A stretch of DNA of 64,000 bases, taken from assembly GCF_029846235.1 (NCBI RefSeq), contig NZ_JARVWP010000021.1, positions 87,634-151,633 on the forward strand, given 5' to 3'. Origin of the DNA: Bradyrhizobium sp. CER78. GTDB taxonomy: Bacteria > Pseudomonadota > Alphaproteobacteria > Rhizobiales > Xanthobacteraceae. The position numbers and the translations under genes were made by a program. Positions 57,314 to 64,000 of the stretch are shown one piece after another (position 1 is the stretch's first letter; the number at the start of each line of letters is the position of its first letter). The notes beneath the pieces are model-generated. The model was given only the letters and a program-made list of their open reading frames with translations. It did not search any database and was not told the origin of the DNA.

Positions 57314-60300
57314 GCCGTCGTCCGTATTCGACGGGGCGGAGGTGAGAAGCGCGGTCAGCCGCGCCACCTCCGCCTTGGTCTTTTCGATCGCGGCATCCTT
57401 CACCGGCCCGTAGCCGCGGATCTCCATCGGCGTCTTTGCAATCGCTGTGAGATCGGGCAGGCGGGCGGCATCGAGCTTGCCGAGCATGGTATCGATCAGC
57501 GCTTCATACCAAGTGATCAGTTCGCGCTCAGCGCGGCGCTCGGCGGTGTAGCCGAACACATCGAATGCGGTGCCGCGCAGTCCCTTGAGCCGCGCCAGCA
57601 GCTGCAGCGGCGTCTGGATCCATTGCCCGAACGCGCGCTTCCTCGGCCGTCCGCGCGCATCCTGCCGTGCCGGCAGAAGGGGCGGCGCCAGGTGATACTG
57701 CACCGTGAAGTCGCCATCGAATGTGCGCTTGAGCTCATCGAGGAAGCCCGACTGCATATGCAGCCGCGCCACCTCATATTCGTCCTTGTAGGCCATCAGC
57801 TTGAACAGCGACCGCGCCACAGCGTCGGTGAGCGGGAGATTCCGATTGTTTGCGACGGCATCGCCACTTGCTCCCGCCTCTCCCGCTTGCGGGGGAGGCC
57901 GTAACGCATCGCCAGATGCGTTGCGGGTGGGGGCTCTCTCCACGATACGACTCGTGGAGAAACCCCCACCCCAACCCTCCCCCGCAAGCGGGAGAGGGGG
58001 CGTACCTTCTTCGCGGTCACTGCCGAGCTCGGCCTCGGCGCGGCGCACGCGATCGACTGTGGCGCGGTAGCGCGCGGCATAGGCCTCGTTCTGATAGTCG
58101 CGAAGGAAGTCGGCGCGCCGCGCGACCATCTGCTCCAGTGTCTCCGGCACGCTGGCTGCGCCGTCGGCCTTCGGCAGAAAATCCGGATCGGCACAGGCGA
58201 GCCGACCGCAGGCCAGCGCCTGCTTGTTGCGCTCGACCGCGACGCCGTTCAATTCGACCGCGCGGGTCAACGCGTCGAGTGATACCGGAACCAGGCCCTG
58301 CTGCCAGGCAAAGCCGAGCATCATGATGTTGGCGAAGACGCTGTCGCCGAGCAGCCGCTCGGCCAGCGCATTGGCGTCGATGGTGGTGAGATTGCCCGAT
58401 CCGATCACCCGCTCGATGGCGCGCAGGCGAACCGGCGAGGCGAGGTCGGCGTCACGAAAGCGCACCACGTCGCCGGTCGGCATCTCGGCGATGTTGACCG
58501 CAGCGCGCATGCCCTTGCGATAGGTGCCGGAGGCCTTGGCCGACGAGCTCACCACGAGATCGCAGCCGATCAGCGCATCGGCCGCGCCCTGGTCGATCCG
58601 CACCTGATGCAGCGCCGCGGGATCGGCCGCGAGCCGCAGATAGCTCAGCACCGGGCCGAATTTCTGCGCGAAGCCGGTGAAGTCGAGCACCGAGACGCCG
58701 CGGCCCTCGAGATGCGCCGCCATCGCAATCAGCGCGCCAACCGTGATGACGCCGGTGCCGCCGACGCCGGTGACGAGGAGATCGTAGGGCTTCTCGGGTG
58801 TCGCGAACTCCGGCGCCGGCAGCGTGGCGGCGCGCGCCAGCGGATCAATCGCGCTGGCGCTCTTAGCCCGCCGCTTGCCGCCCTCGATGGTGACAAAGCT
58901 CGGGCAGAAGCCGTTGAGGCAGGAGAAATCCTTGTTGCAGGTCGAGAGGTTGATCTTGCGCTTGCGGCCGAACGGCGTCTCCTTCGGCTCGACGCTGAGG
59001 CAATTGGATTCCACCGAGCAGTCGCCGCAGCCCTCGCAGACAAGGTCGTTGATGTAGGCAAAGCGCGCCGGGTCGGTAAGCGTGCCGCGCTTGCGGCGCC
59101 GGCGTTTCTCGGTGGCGCAGCTCTGCTGATAGATCAGCACGGTCACGCCCGTGATCTCGCGCAGCTCGCGCTGCACGGCGTCCATCTCCTCACGGGCGTG
59201 AATGGTGACGCCCACCGGCAGGTCGGCCGGCGAGAAATGCGCGGGATCATCCGACACCAGCGCGATCCGCGCGACGCCTTCGGCGCGGACAGAGTGCGCG
59301 ATCGCCTGCACGCTGACCGGGCCGTCGACCGGCTGGCCGCCGGTCATCGCTACCGCGTCGTTGAACAGAATCTTGTAGGTGATGTTGGCCTTCGCCGCGA
59401 TCGCCTGCCGGATCGCCATCGAGCCGGAGTGATAGTAAGTGCCTTCGCCGAGATTCTGGAACACGTGGCTGTTGCCGGTGAATTTCGACGACGCCGCCCA
59501 GTTGACGCCTTCGCCGCCCATCTGGATCAGCGAGGAGGTCTCGCGGTCCATCCAGCTCGCCATGAAGTGGCAGCCGATGCCGGCCAGCGCCTTGGATCCC
59601 TCGGGCACTTTCGTCGAGGTATTGTGCGGGCAGCCCGAGCAGAAATACGGCGTGCGCGCAGCGCCCGGCACCGCGATCATGCGATCCTGCTCCGGCACCA
59701 GCGCCGCGACGCGGCCCGCGAGCTGCAACTCCGGAAACATCGGGTCGAGCCGCCGCGCCAGCACATCGGCGAGCATGCGCGGCGACAATTCGCCGGTCCA
59801 GGAGATCAGCCGTGCGCCGGTTTCGTCATGCTTGCCGACCATCCGCTCCGGCTTGGCGCCGGGATAGTCGTAGAAATATTCCTTGAACTGGCTCTCGATG
59901 ATGCCGCGCTTCTCCTCGACCACCAGGATCTCGCGCTTGCCCGTCACGAACTCCATCGCGTCGTGCAGCGCCAGCGGCCACACCATGCCGACCTTGTAGA
60001 TGTCGATGCCGTAGCGGCGGCACGCGGCCTCATCGAGCTCGACCAGCCGCAGCGCCTCCATCAGATCGAGATGCGCCTTGCCCGTGGTGACGATGCCGTA
60101 GCGCGCATCCTTCACGTCGTAGATGCGGCGGTCGATCGGATTGGCTTTTGCGAAGGCGTAGACCGCGTGCTTCTTGGCCTCCAGTCGCTCCTCGATCTGT
60201 GGGCCCGGCAGATCCGGCCAGCGATAGTGCAGGCCGCCGGGTGGCGGCACGAAATCCGGCTGTATGAAACGGCGCGGTGCGGGCAGTTCGACCGAGGCGC

Positions 60301-60937
60301 CGGATTCCACGATCTCCGAGATCGCCTTGAAGCCGACCCACATGCCGGAGAACCGGCTCAGTGCGTAGCCATATTCACCGAACGCGAGATACTCGCCGAC
60401 ATCGGCCGGATGCAGCGTCGGCATGAACCAGCTCATGAAGGCGACGTCGGACTGATGCGGCATCGAGGACGACACGCAGCCATGGTCGTCGCCGGCAACC
60501 ACAAGCACGCCGCCGTGCGGCGAGGAGCCATAGGCATTACCGTGCTTCAGTGCATCGCCGGAGCGATCGACGCCGGGGCCCTTGCCGTACCACAGCCCGA
60601 ACACGCCATCGACCTCGCGATCCCTCTGCGTCTCGACCTGCTGCGAGCCGAGCACGGCGGTCGCGGCCAGGTCCTCATTGACGGCGGGCAGGAATTCGAT
60701 GCGGCTGTCCTTCAGCAGCTCGCCGATCTTCCACAGTTCGAGATCGACGCCGCCGAGCGGCGAGCCGCGGTAGCCGGAGATGAAGCCCGCGGTGTTGAGT
60801 CCGCTCGCGCGGTCGCGCCTGATCTGGTCGAGCGCGATGCGGACGATCGCCTGCGTTCCGGTGAGGAAGACGCGGCCGCGTTCCCTGCTGTAGCGCTCGG
60901 ACAACTGGTAGGCGTCGAGCAGCGGCATCTGGCCCAT
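57284..60937 (-). CDS. Fused indolepyruvate ferredoxin oxidoreductase
   Basis: This protein of about 1217 residues oxidises aryl pyruvates to aryl-acetyl-CoA with ferredoxin. Order: PFOR-like N-domain (TGTQAIVRIALDQIRRDRAS, GYRGSPLGGVD), ThDP domain with GIGCHFMASWM, two 4Fe-4S motifs (VCEGCGDCSVESNC about 632; CNKDFSCLNGFC about 664), and a gamma domain (LLVTGVGGTGVITVGALIAM) from about 716. Start ATG 60937 has GGAAGGG upstream. Residues ~980-1023 (GEGWGGGFSTSRIVERAPTR and on) come from a repeat inserted in frame. Divergent Lrp/AsnC gene. Confidence 0.92.
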   Translation of the reverse strand: MGQMPLLDAYQLSERYSRERGRVFLTGTQAIVRIALDQIRRDRASGLNTAGFISGYRGSPLGGVDLELWKIGELLKDSRIEFLPAVNEDLAATAVLGSQQVETQRDREVDGVFGLWYGKGPGVDRSGDALKHGNAYGSSPHGGVLVVAGDDHGCVSSSMPHQSDVAFMSWFMPTLHPADVGEYLAFGEYGYALSRFSGMWVGFKAISEIVESGASVELPAPRRFIQPDFVPPPGGLHYRWPDLPGPQIEERLEAKKHAVYAFAKANPIDRRIYDVKDARYGIVTTGKAHLDLMEALRLVELDEAACRRYGIDIYKVGMVWPLALHDAMEFVTGKREILVVEEKRGIIESQFKEYFYDYPGAKPERMVGKHDETGARLISWTGELSPRMLADVLARRLDPMFPELQLAGRVAALVPEQDRMIAVPGAARTPYFCSGCPHNTSTKVPEGSKALAGIGCHFMASWMDRETSSLIQMGGEGVNWAASSKFTGNSHVFQNLGEGTYYHSGSMAIRQAIAAKANITYKILFNDAVAMTGGQPVDGPVSVQAIAHSVRAEGVARIALVSDDPAHFSPADLPVGVTIHAREEMDAVQRELREITGVTVLIYQQSCATEKRRRRKRGTLTDPARFAYINDLVCEGCGDCSVESNCLSVEPKETPFGRKRKINLSTCNKDFSCLNGFCPSFVTIEGGKRRAKSASAIDPLARAATLPAPEFATPEKPYDLLVTGVGGTGVITVGALIAMAAHLEGRGVSVLDFTGFAQKFGPVLSYLRLAADPAALHQVRIDQGAADALIGCDLVVSSSAKASGTYRKGMRAAVNIAEMPTGDVVRFRDADLASPVRLRAIERVIGSGNLTTIDANALAERLLGDSVFANIMMLGFAWQQGLVPVSLDALTRAVELNGVAVERNKQALACGRLACADPDFLPKADGAASVPETLEQMVARRADFLRDYQNEAYAARYRATVDRVRRAEAELGSDREEGTPPLPLAGEGWGGGFSTSRIVERAPTRNASGDALRPPPQAGEAGASGDAVANNRNLPLTDAVARSLFKLMAYKDEYEVARLHMQSGFLDELKRTFDGDFTVQYHLAPPLLPARQDARGRPRKRAFGQWIQTPLQLLARLKGLRGTAFDVFGYTAERRAERELITWYEALIDTMLGKLDAARLPDLTAIAKTPMEIRGYGPVKDAAIEKTKAEVARLTALLTSAPSNTDDGSGRRAALGG
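57870..58000. repeat. Palindromic repeat inside the oxidoreductase coding sequence
   Basis: The same element as at 7992-8138: CTCCCGCTTGCGGGGG, then the hairpin AACGCATCGCCAGATGCGTT, CTCTCCACGATACGACTCGT, and CCACCCCAACCCTCCCCCGC. It lies within the coding sequence (minus strand) and is open in that frame, giving about 44 residues rich in Gly, Pro and Ala. Elsewhere in the window the family occurs only between genes. Confidence 0.9.
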
Positions 60938-60994
60938 GACTGACCCTTCCGGGAATCGAAATGTCTGATTGGACAAGGCTATGCCTGTGGGCCT

Positions 60995-61007
60995 GGTAGG
61001 TCTTACC
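60995..61007. promoter_or_regulatory. GGTA-N5-TACC site 1
   Basis: GGTA-GGTCT-TACC, the shorter of two sites with this core, 58 bases before the oxidoreductase start (60937, minus strand). Site 2 is 70 bases to the right. Inferred Lrp/AsnC half of a paired operator. Confidence 0.5.
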
Positions 61008-61060
61008 TATGTATTCTCTCTGCACGCTGGATTCGGTGGAAGATTGCTGAAGTGGACCAT

Positions 61061-61081
61061 ATTTGGTAAAGTCTACCAAAT
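61061..61081. promoter_or_regulatory. ATTTGGTA-N5-TACCAAAT, Lrp/AsnC operator candidate
   Basis: Perfect inverted repeat with 8-base arms, 12 bases before the Lrp/AsnC start at 61094 and in the divergent region with the oxidoreductase gene. The GGTA-N5-TACC core recurs at 60995-61007. Lrp/AsnC proteins bind such symmetric, spaced sites cooperatively. Binding is inferred. Confidence 0.65.
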
Positions 61082-61093
61082 CGGAGCCTCGAC

Positions 61094-61549
61094 ATGGTCG
61101 AAGAGCAAGACGAGCGAATTCTCGCCGAACTGCAAAAGGATGGCCGCGCCACCAACCAGCAACTTGCCGACACTGTCGGGATGTCGACCTCGGCATGCTG
61201 GCGCCGGGTTCGTGCGCTGGAAGAGTCCGGCGTTATTTCAGGCTATTCGGCGCTGGTGGCGCGCGAGCGCGCGGGCTTTGCGACCTCGGCGATCCTGCAC
61301 GTCTCGCTGGAGCGGCACGACGTCAAGTTCGTCGACGAGTTCGTCGCGCGAGTGACGCAGCGCCGTGAGGTGCTGGAATGCTTCGCGACCACAGGCGATG
61401 CCGACTATCATCTGCGCGTCGTCGTGCGCGATATGGACGCCTACAACAAATTCCTCGACGAGTTCATGTTCCGCATCCCCGGCATCCGCCACGTCCGCAC
61501 CAACGTGATCCTGAAGGAGATCAAGACCGGCGTGGCGCTGCCGTTTTGA
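61094..61549 (+). CDS. Lrp/AsnC-family regulator
   Basis: This 151-residue protein has the N-terminal HTH (QDERILAELQKDGRATNQQL, VGMSTSACWRRVRALEES) and the C-terminal RAM domain (VLECFATTGDADYHLRVVVR, GIRHVRTNVILKEIKTGVAL). It is divergent from the indolepyruvate oxidoreductase gene; the gap has two GGTA-N5-TACC sites. In this position such regulators usually respond to the amino acid degraded by the neighbour, here perhaps Trp, Phe or Tyr. Confidence 0.93.
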   Translation: MVEEQDERILAELQKDGRATNQQLADTVGMSTSACWRRVRALEESGVISGYSALVARERAGFATSAILHVSLERHDVKFVDEFVARVTQRREVLECFATTGDADYHLRVVVRDMDAYNKFLDEFMFRIPGIRHVRTNVILKEIKTGVALPF

Positions 61550-61600
61550 TCGCACGCGACATCATGGCGGTGATGGAGCCGCGCGTTGCGCTCCGAGTCC

Positions 61601-61705
61601 CGTCACCCTGAGGAGGCCGCGAAGCGGCCGTCTCGAAGGGCGAACGGCCACCAGCCGGGCCGTGCATCCTTCGAGGCTCGCTCCGCTCGCACCTCAGGAT
61701 GACGG
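61601..61705. repeat. Palindromic repeat, CGTCATCCTGAGG family
   Basis: CGTCACCCTGAGGAGGCCGC ... GTCTCGAAGGGCGAACGG ... GCATCCTTCGAGGCTCG ... CACCTCAGGATGACGG, in the convergent gap between the Lrp/AsnC gene and the membrane protein gene 61730-62236. Confidence 0.87.
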
Positions 61706-61729
61706 TCGAGGTGGTCCCATCCTACCCAT

Positions 61730-62236
61730 CTACGCTTCAGCCGCCTTGGCCCGCATCAGCAGCATGAAAATCATCACGTGGCTGACCAGCAGCAACGGCA
61801 CATAGAGCGCCGGAATGTAGATGCCGGCGCCGAACAGGCCGGGATCCGCGTTCTTGGTCGCGCCCATGTAGTAGGCGTTGAGAAGATCCAGCGTGCCCCA
61901 GATGTTGAACAGCCAGACGATTGGAAGGGCGATCGGCCAGCGCCACGACAGCGCCGCCATCGCGAGCAGCGCGAGAACAGCGGCGGTCAGATCGCCCCAG
62001 CCGACCGCGCCGGCAAACACCGGGTTCACCTGCGGCGATACGAACCCGGTGACCAGGAAGTTCATCCCGAGAAACCGGAAGGCATGGAAAGCGGCGAGCA
62101 GCCGCAGTGCCTCATGGCAAGGCATCATGCGGAGCGCCGGCCAGACATAGGTCGCGGCCACCACGGCACTCGTCAGAAATGCTCCGGCGACGCTGAGCAG
62201 GAATGGAATGTTGAGACTGATTGGCACGGCCGGCAT
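61730..62236 (-). CDS. Hypothetical membrane protein
   Basis: This 168-residue protein has about five hydrophobic helices: FLLSVAGAFLTSAVVAATYV at the start, a loop with HEALRLLAAFHAFRFLGMNF, GWGDLTAAVLALLAMAAL, ALPIVWLFNIWGTLDLLNAY and a last ALYVPLLLVSHVMIFMLLMR. The conserved-looking His, Arg and Asn residues hint at ligand or cofactor contact, but I know no function. It is separated by 64 bases from the exported protein gene on the same strand, so the two may be one transcript. Confidence 0.78.
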   Translation of the reverse strand: MPAVPISLNIPFLLSVAGAFLTSAVVAATYVWPALRMMPCHEALRLLAAFHAFRFLGMNFLVTGFVSPQVNPVFAGAVGWGDLTAAVLALLAMAALSWRWPIALPIVWLFNIWGTLDLLNAYYMGATKNADPGLFGAGIYIPALYVPLLLVSHVMIFMLLMRAKAAEA

Positions 62237-62299
62237 CCTCTATTTGTCGATGCGGTAACGAGGCCGAACCCGTCGATCAGGTTCGGCCTCGGCTTGCGT

Positions 62300-62719
62300 T
62301 CAGGGCTTGGCGACCAGCAGGCGGAGCGGCAGCAGCGGGCCGACCGCGATGTAGTCGTGGTCCATGATGTCGAGCTTGGACAGCGGCAGGCCTTCCATGA
62401 TCGCGTGCGCCTCGGCGGTGTCCTTTGCGTCGAGCAAAAAGACGACGCCGCGCCCGTCGGCCCGCGAATACCATTCGCGCACCTTGCCGTTGAGATAGAG
62501 CTGCACGGTCTGCCGGATTTCATCCGGCATCACGGCCATCACCTGTTCGCGGGTGACGCCCGGCTTGACGGTCAGGATGACGATCACGCCGGTGGTTATC
62601 GTGGGCATGGCTTGAGCTTGTCCTTGAGCTTGGGCCTGGGCAGGGGAGGGAGCGGTCATGGTGGTGGCGCCTGTCAAAGTGAGGGTGAGGGCAAGGAGGG
62701 TGTGACGGATCGTTTTCAT
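62300..62719 (-). CDS. Exported protein, YCII/muconolactone-isomerase-like fold
   Basis: This 139-residue protein has a signal-like N-terminus (LLALTLTLTGATTMTAPSPA, then AQAQAQGQAQA) and a mature ferredoxin-like domain: VIVILTVKPGVTREQVMAVM, WYSRADGRGVVFLLDAKDTA and IMDHDYIAVGPL. That layout matches muconolactone isomerase or YCII-like superfamily proteins. An exported version is unusual. ATG 62719 starts the signal segment; ATG 62740 is in frame upstream. It is divergent from the LysR gene 62849 and may be its target. Confidence 0.72.
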   Translation of the reverse strand: MKTIRHTLLALTLTLTGATTMTAPSPAQAQAQGQAQAMPTITTGVIVILTVKPGVTREQVMAVMPDEIRQTVQLYLNGKVREWYSRADGRGVVFLLDAKDTAEAHAIMEGLPLSKLDIMDHDYIAVGPLLPLRLLVAKP

Positions 62720-62848
62720 CGGTCGCAGGTCTCCGTTCACGACTGACGTCGTGATGTCGCGTGGAGCAGCGCACGTCGCGCTGCTGCTTGCTGCTCCGAT
62801 CTAAGGCGGCTTTCCGTGGGGGACTATTCGCGATAATGTTGACGGGCC

Positions 62849-63769
62849 ATGAAGCAGAACTTCACAGTCCGGCAGGGGGCGCTCGACGGCGTGGAGGCGT
62901 TCCTCAGCGTCGCCCAGCACCGCAGCTTTCGCCGCGCGGCGACCGAGCTCGCGGTGACGCCGTCGGCGATCAGCCAGGCGGTGCGCGCGCTGGAGGCGCG
63001 GCTCGGCGCGGTGCTGTTCATCCGCACCACCCGCAGCGTCGGCCTCACCGAAGCCGGCGAACGATTCCTGGCACGCGCGAGGCCGGCGTTCGAGGAGTTG
63101 GTTGCGGCAAGCGGCGCCGCGCGCGAGCTCGGGCAGAAGCCGGCCGGGCTGCTGCGTCTCACCGTGCCGCGCTCGGTGGTGCCGATCCTGCTGGAGCCGC
63201 TGATCGCCTCATTCTGCAAGGCCTATCCCGAGATCGAGGTCGAGCTCGCCGCCAGCGAGGAGCTGGTCGATCTCGCCGCCGGCGGCTTCGATGCGGGCAT
63301 CCGGATGGGCCAGTTCATCAACCCGGACATGGTCGCGGTGCGCCTGACCAAGCCGTTTCCGTTCGCCATCGTAGGTAGCCCCGACTATCTGGCGCGCCGC
63401 GGCCGGCCGAAGCGTCCGGACGATCTGCGCGATCACGCGTGCCTCAGGTTGCGGCGATCGAACGGCGGGCTGGCGCCGTGGTCGCTCAACGACAACGGCC
63501 GCTCGATCGAGCTTGCCGTGTCCGGATCTTTCATCGGCCATGATTTCCCGACGCTGGTCGGCGCGGCGATCGAAGGTGTCGGACTGGCGCAGGTGCCCGC
63601 GCCGCTCATCACCGGCGCTGTGAGGGAGAAGAAGCTCGTCCGCGTGCTCGATGCATTCGCGACGACGACGCCCGGCGTGTTCCTCTACTATCCCGGCCAC
63701 CGCCAGATCATGCCGAAACTGCGCGCCTTCATCGATCATGTGAAGAGCCGGCCGGGCGCGGTGCGGTGA
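62849..63769 (+). CDS. LysR-family transcriptional regulator
   Basis: This 306-residue protein has the HTH (GVEAFLSVAQHRSFRRAATE, AISQAVRALEARLGAVLFIR) and an effector domain with SLNDNGRSIELAVSGSFIGH and FPTLVGAAIEGVGLAQVPAP. This is the AraC/DhcR-like subgroup often annotated as LysR regulators of efflux or oxidoreductase genes. It is divergent from 62300-62719 with about 130 bases between, so it probably controls that gene and the membrane protein gene beyond it. Effector unknown. Confidence 0.92.
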   Translation: MKQNFTVRQGALDGVEAFLSVAQHRSFRRAATELAVTPSAISQAVRALEARLGAVLFIRTTRSVGLTEAGERFLARARPAFEELVAASGAARELGQKPAGLLRLTVPRSVVPILLEPLIASFCKAYPEIEVELAASEELVDLAAGGFDAGIRMGQFINPDMVAVRLTKPFPFAIVGSPDYLARRGRPKRPDDLRDHACLRLRRSNGGLAPWSLNDNGRSIELAVSGSFIGHDFPTLVGAAIEGVGLAQVPAPLITGAVREKKLVRVLDAFATTTPGVFLYYPGHRQIMPKLRAFIDHVKSRPGAVR

Positions 63770-63813
63770 GGGCACTGCGGTCAAGAACGCGAAGCGGCGT
63801 CCCCATCTACAAC

Positions 63814-63916
63814 TGTCATCGCCCGGCTCGACCGGGCGATCCAGTACGCCGCGGCCTCTCCGCTCAGGCACGGACGTCTCTGGAATACTGGATCACCCGC
63901 ATGCGCGGGTGATGAC
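63814..63916. repeat. Palindromic repeat, TCATCGCCCGGCT family
   Basis: TGTCATCGCCCGGCTCGACC ... GGGCGATCCAGTACGCCGCG at left; TCTGGAATACTGGATCACCC ... GCATGCGCGGGTGATGACAC at right. Copy of the element at 49337-49440, with the inner arms exchanged. Confidence 0.85.
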
Positions 63917-63955
63917 ACCGTGTGTTTGACGTCTTGAATCGAGAACCATCCACCC

Positions 63956-64000
63956 CGTCGTCCTGGCGAAAGCCAGGACCCATTACCCCGAATGCGAATT
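63956..64000. repeat. Repeat cut by window end, CGTCGTCCTGGCG family
   Basis: CGTCGTCCTGGCGAAAGCCA then GGACCCATTACCCCG. CCTGGCGAAAGCCAGG is a clean hairpin. I recall this as another common Bradyrhizobium intergenic repeat. It runs to the window end, so its right half is not visible. Confidence 0.65.

Noticed and set aside
58607..60943. Forward open frame of 778 codons antisense to the oxidoreductase
   Set aside because: The minus strand encodes a full, motif-rich enzyme. The forward frame is His/Arg/Ala-rich without domains, as expected of a GC-driven shadow.
1..64000. Search for tRNA, rRNA, prophage and conjugation genes
   Set aside because: No tRNA-like cloverleaf with adjacent integrase, no rRNA sequence, and no phage or transfer proteins were recognised by reading.

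Overview
The window is a GC-rich alphaproteobacterial chromosome segment. Its gene content (chromate transporters, many LysR/TetR/IclR/AraC regulators, aromatic and amino-acid catabolism, ABC and MFS uptake systems) and its interspersed palindromic repeats (families beginning CGTCATCCTGAGG, CGTCATTGCGAGG, GCGCATGATC and CTCTCCCCGC) point to Bradyrhizobium or a close relative. This assignment rests on recall of such genomes, not on a search. I see no rRNA, tRNA, CRISPR array, prophage or intact insertion sequence.

Layout. 1-5.5 kb: a short-chain chromate transporter pair with a divergent LysR regulator, an AhpD-like protein, and a head-to-head pair of DJ-1/PfpI proteins, one carrying an AraC domain. 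5.7-11.5 kb: a probable ring-oxidation or degradation cluster with two paralogous amidohydrolases, a Rieske protein, a glutathione transferase and a large fused FMN / ferredoxin-reductase / ferredoxin protein. 12-13.7 kb: a TetR regulator divergent from an MDR oxidoreductase, with a perfect palindromic operator. 13.7-18 kb: two paralogous COG4705-type membrane proteins with a small exported protein between them, divergent from an OmpR-type two-component system; the divergent region has two tandem-repeat boxes. 18.1-19.8 kb: mosB-mosA, the molybdenum storage protein. 20-24 kb: a cupin, a delta-9-type desaturase, and a TetR-PspA-YiaA group with three operator copies.

24.3-29.8 kb is the most interesting region. 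Five genes overlap each other by ATGA: GNAT-like, ThiF/E1-like, multi-pass membrane protein, a second GNAT-like, and nitroreductase-like. A small zinc-ribbon protein follows. I cannot assign the set to any pathway I know.

30-37.7 kb: SDR dehydrogenase, aldehyde dehydrogenase pseudogene, short ModE-like regulator, Old Yellow Enzyme, GFA protein, GT-C-like membrane protein and a ThDP decarboxylase. 37.9-49.3 kb: flavin monooxygenase, M20 hydrolase, MHS transporter, IclR regulator, SCP2-like protein, alpha/beta hydrolase, a glutamate/aspartate-type ABC transporter (gltIJKL) and a D-amino-acid transaminase. 49.5-54.3 kb: AhpD protein and an EmrAB-type efflux pair controlled by a LysR regulator whose putative operator occurs twice. 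54.5-64 kb: Bug-family binding protein, DUF3311 plus sodium:solute symporter, a fused indolepyruvate ferredoxin oxidoreductase that carries an intergenic-type repeat inside its coding sequence, its divergent Lrp/AsnC regulator, two small hypothetical genes and a final LysR regulator.

Most regulators sit divergent from their presumed targets, and several divergent regions hold a palindrome that I could read directly.
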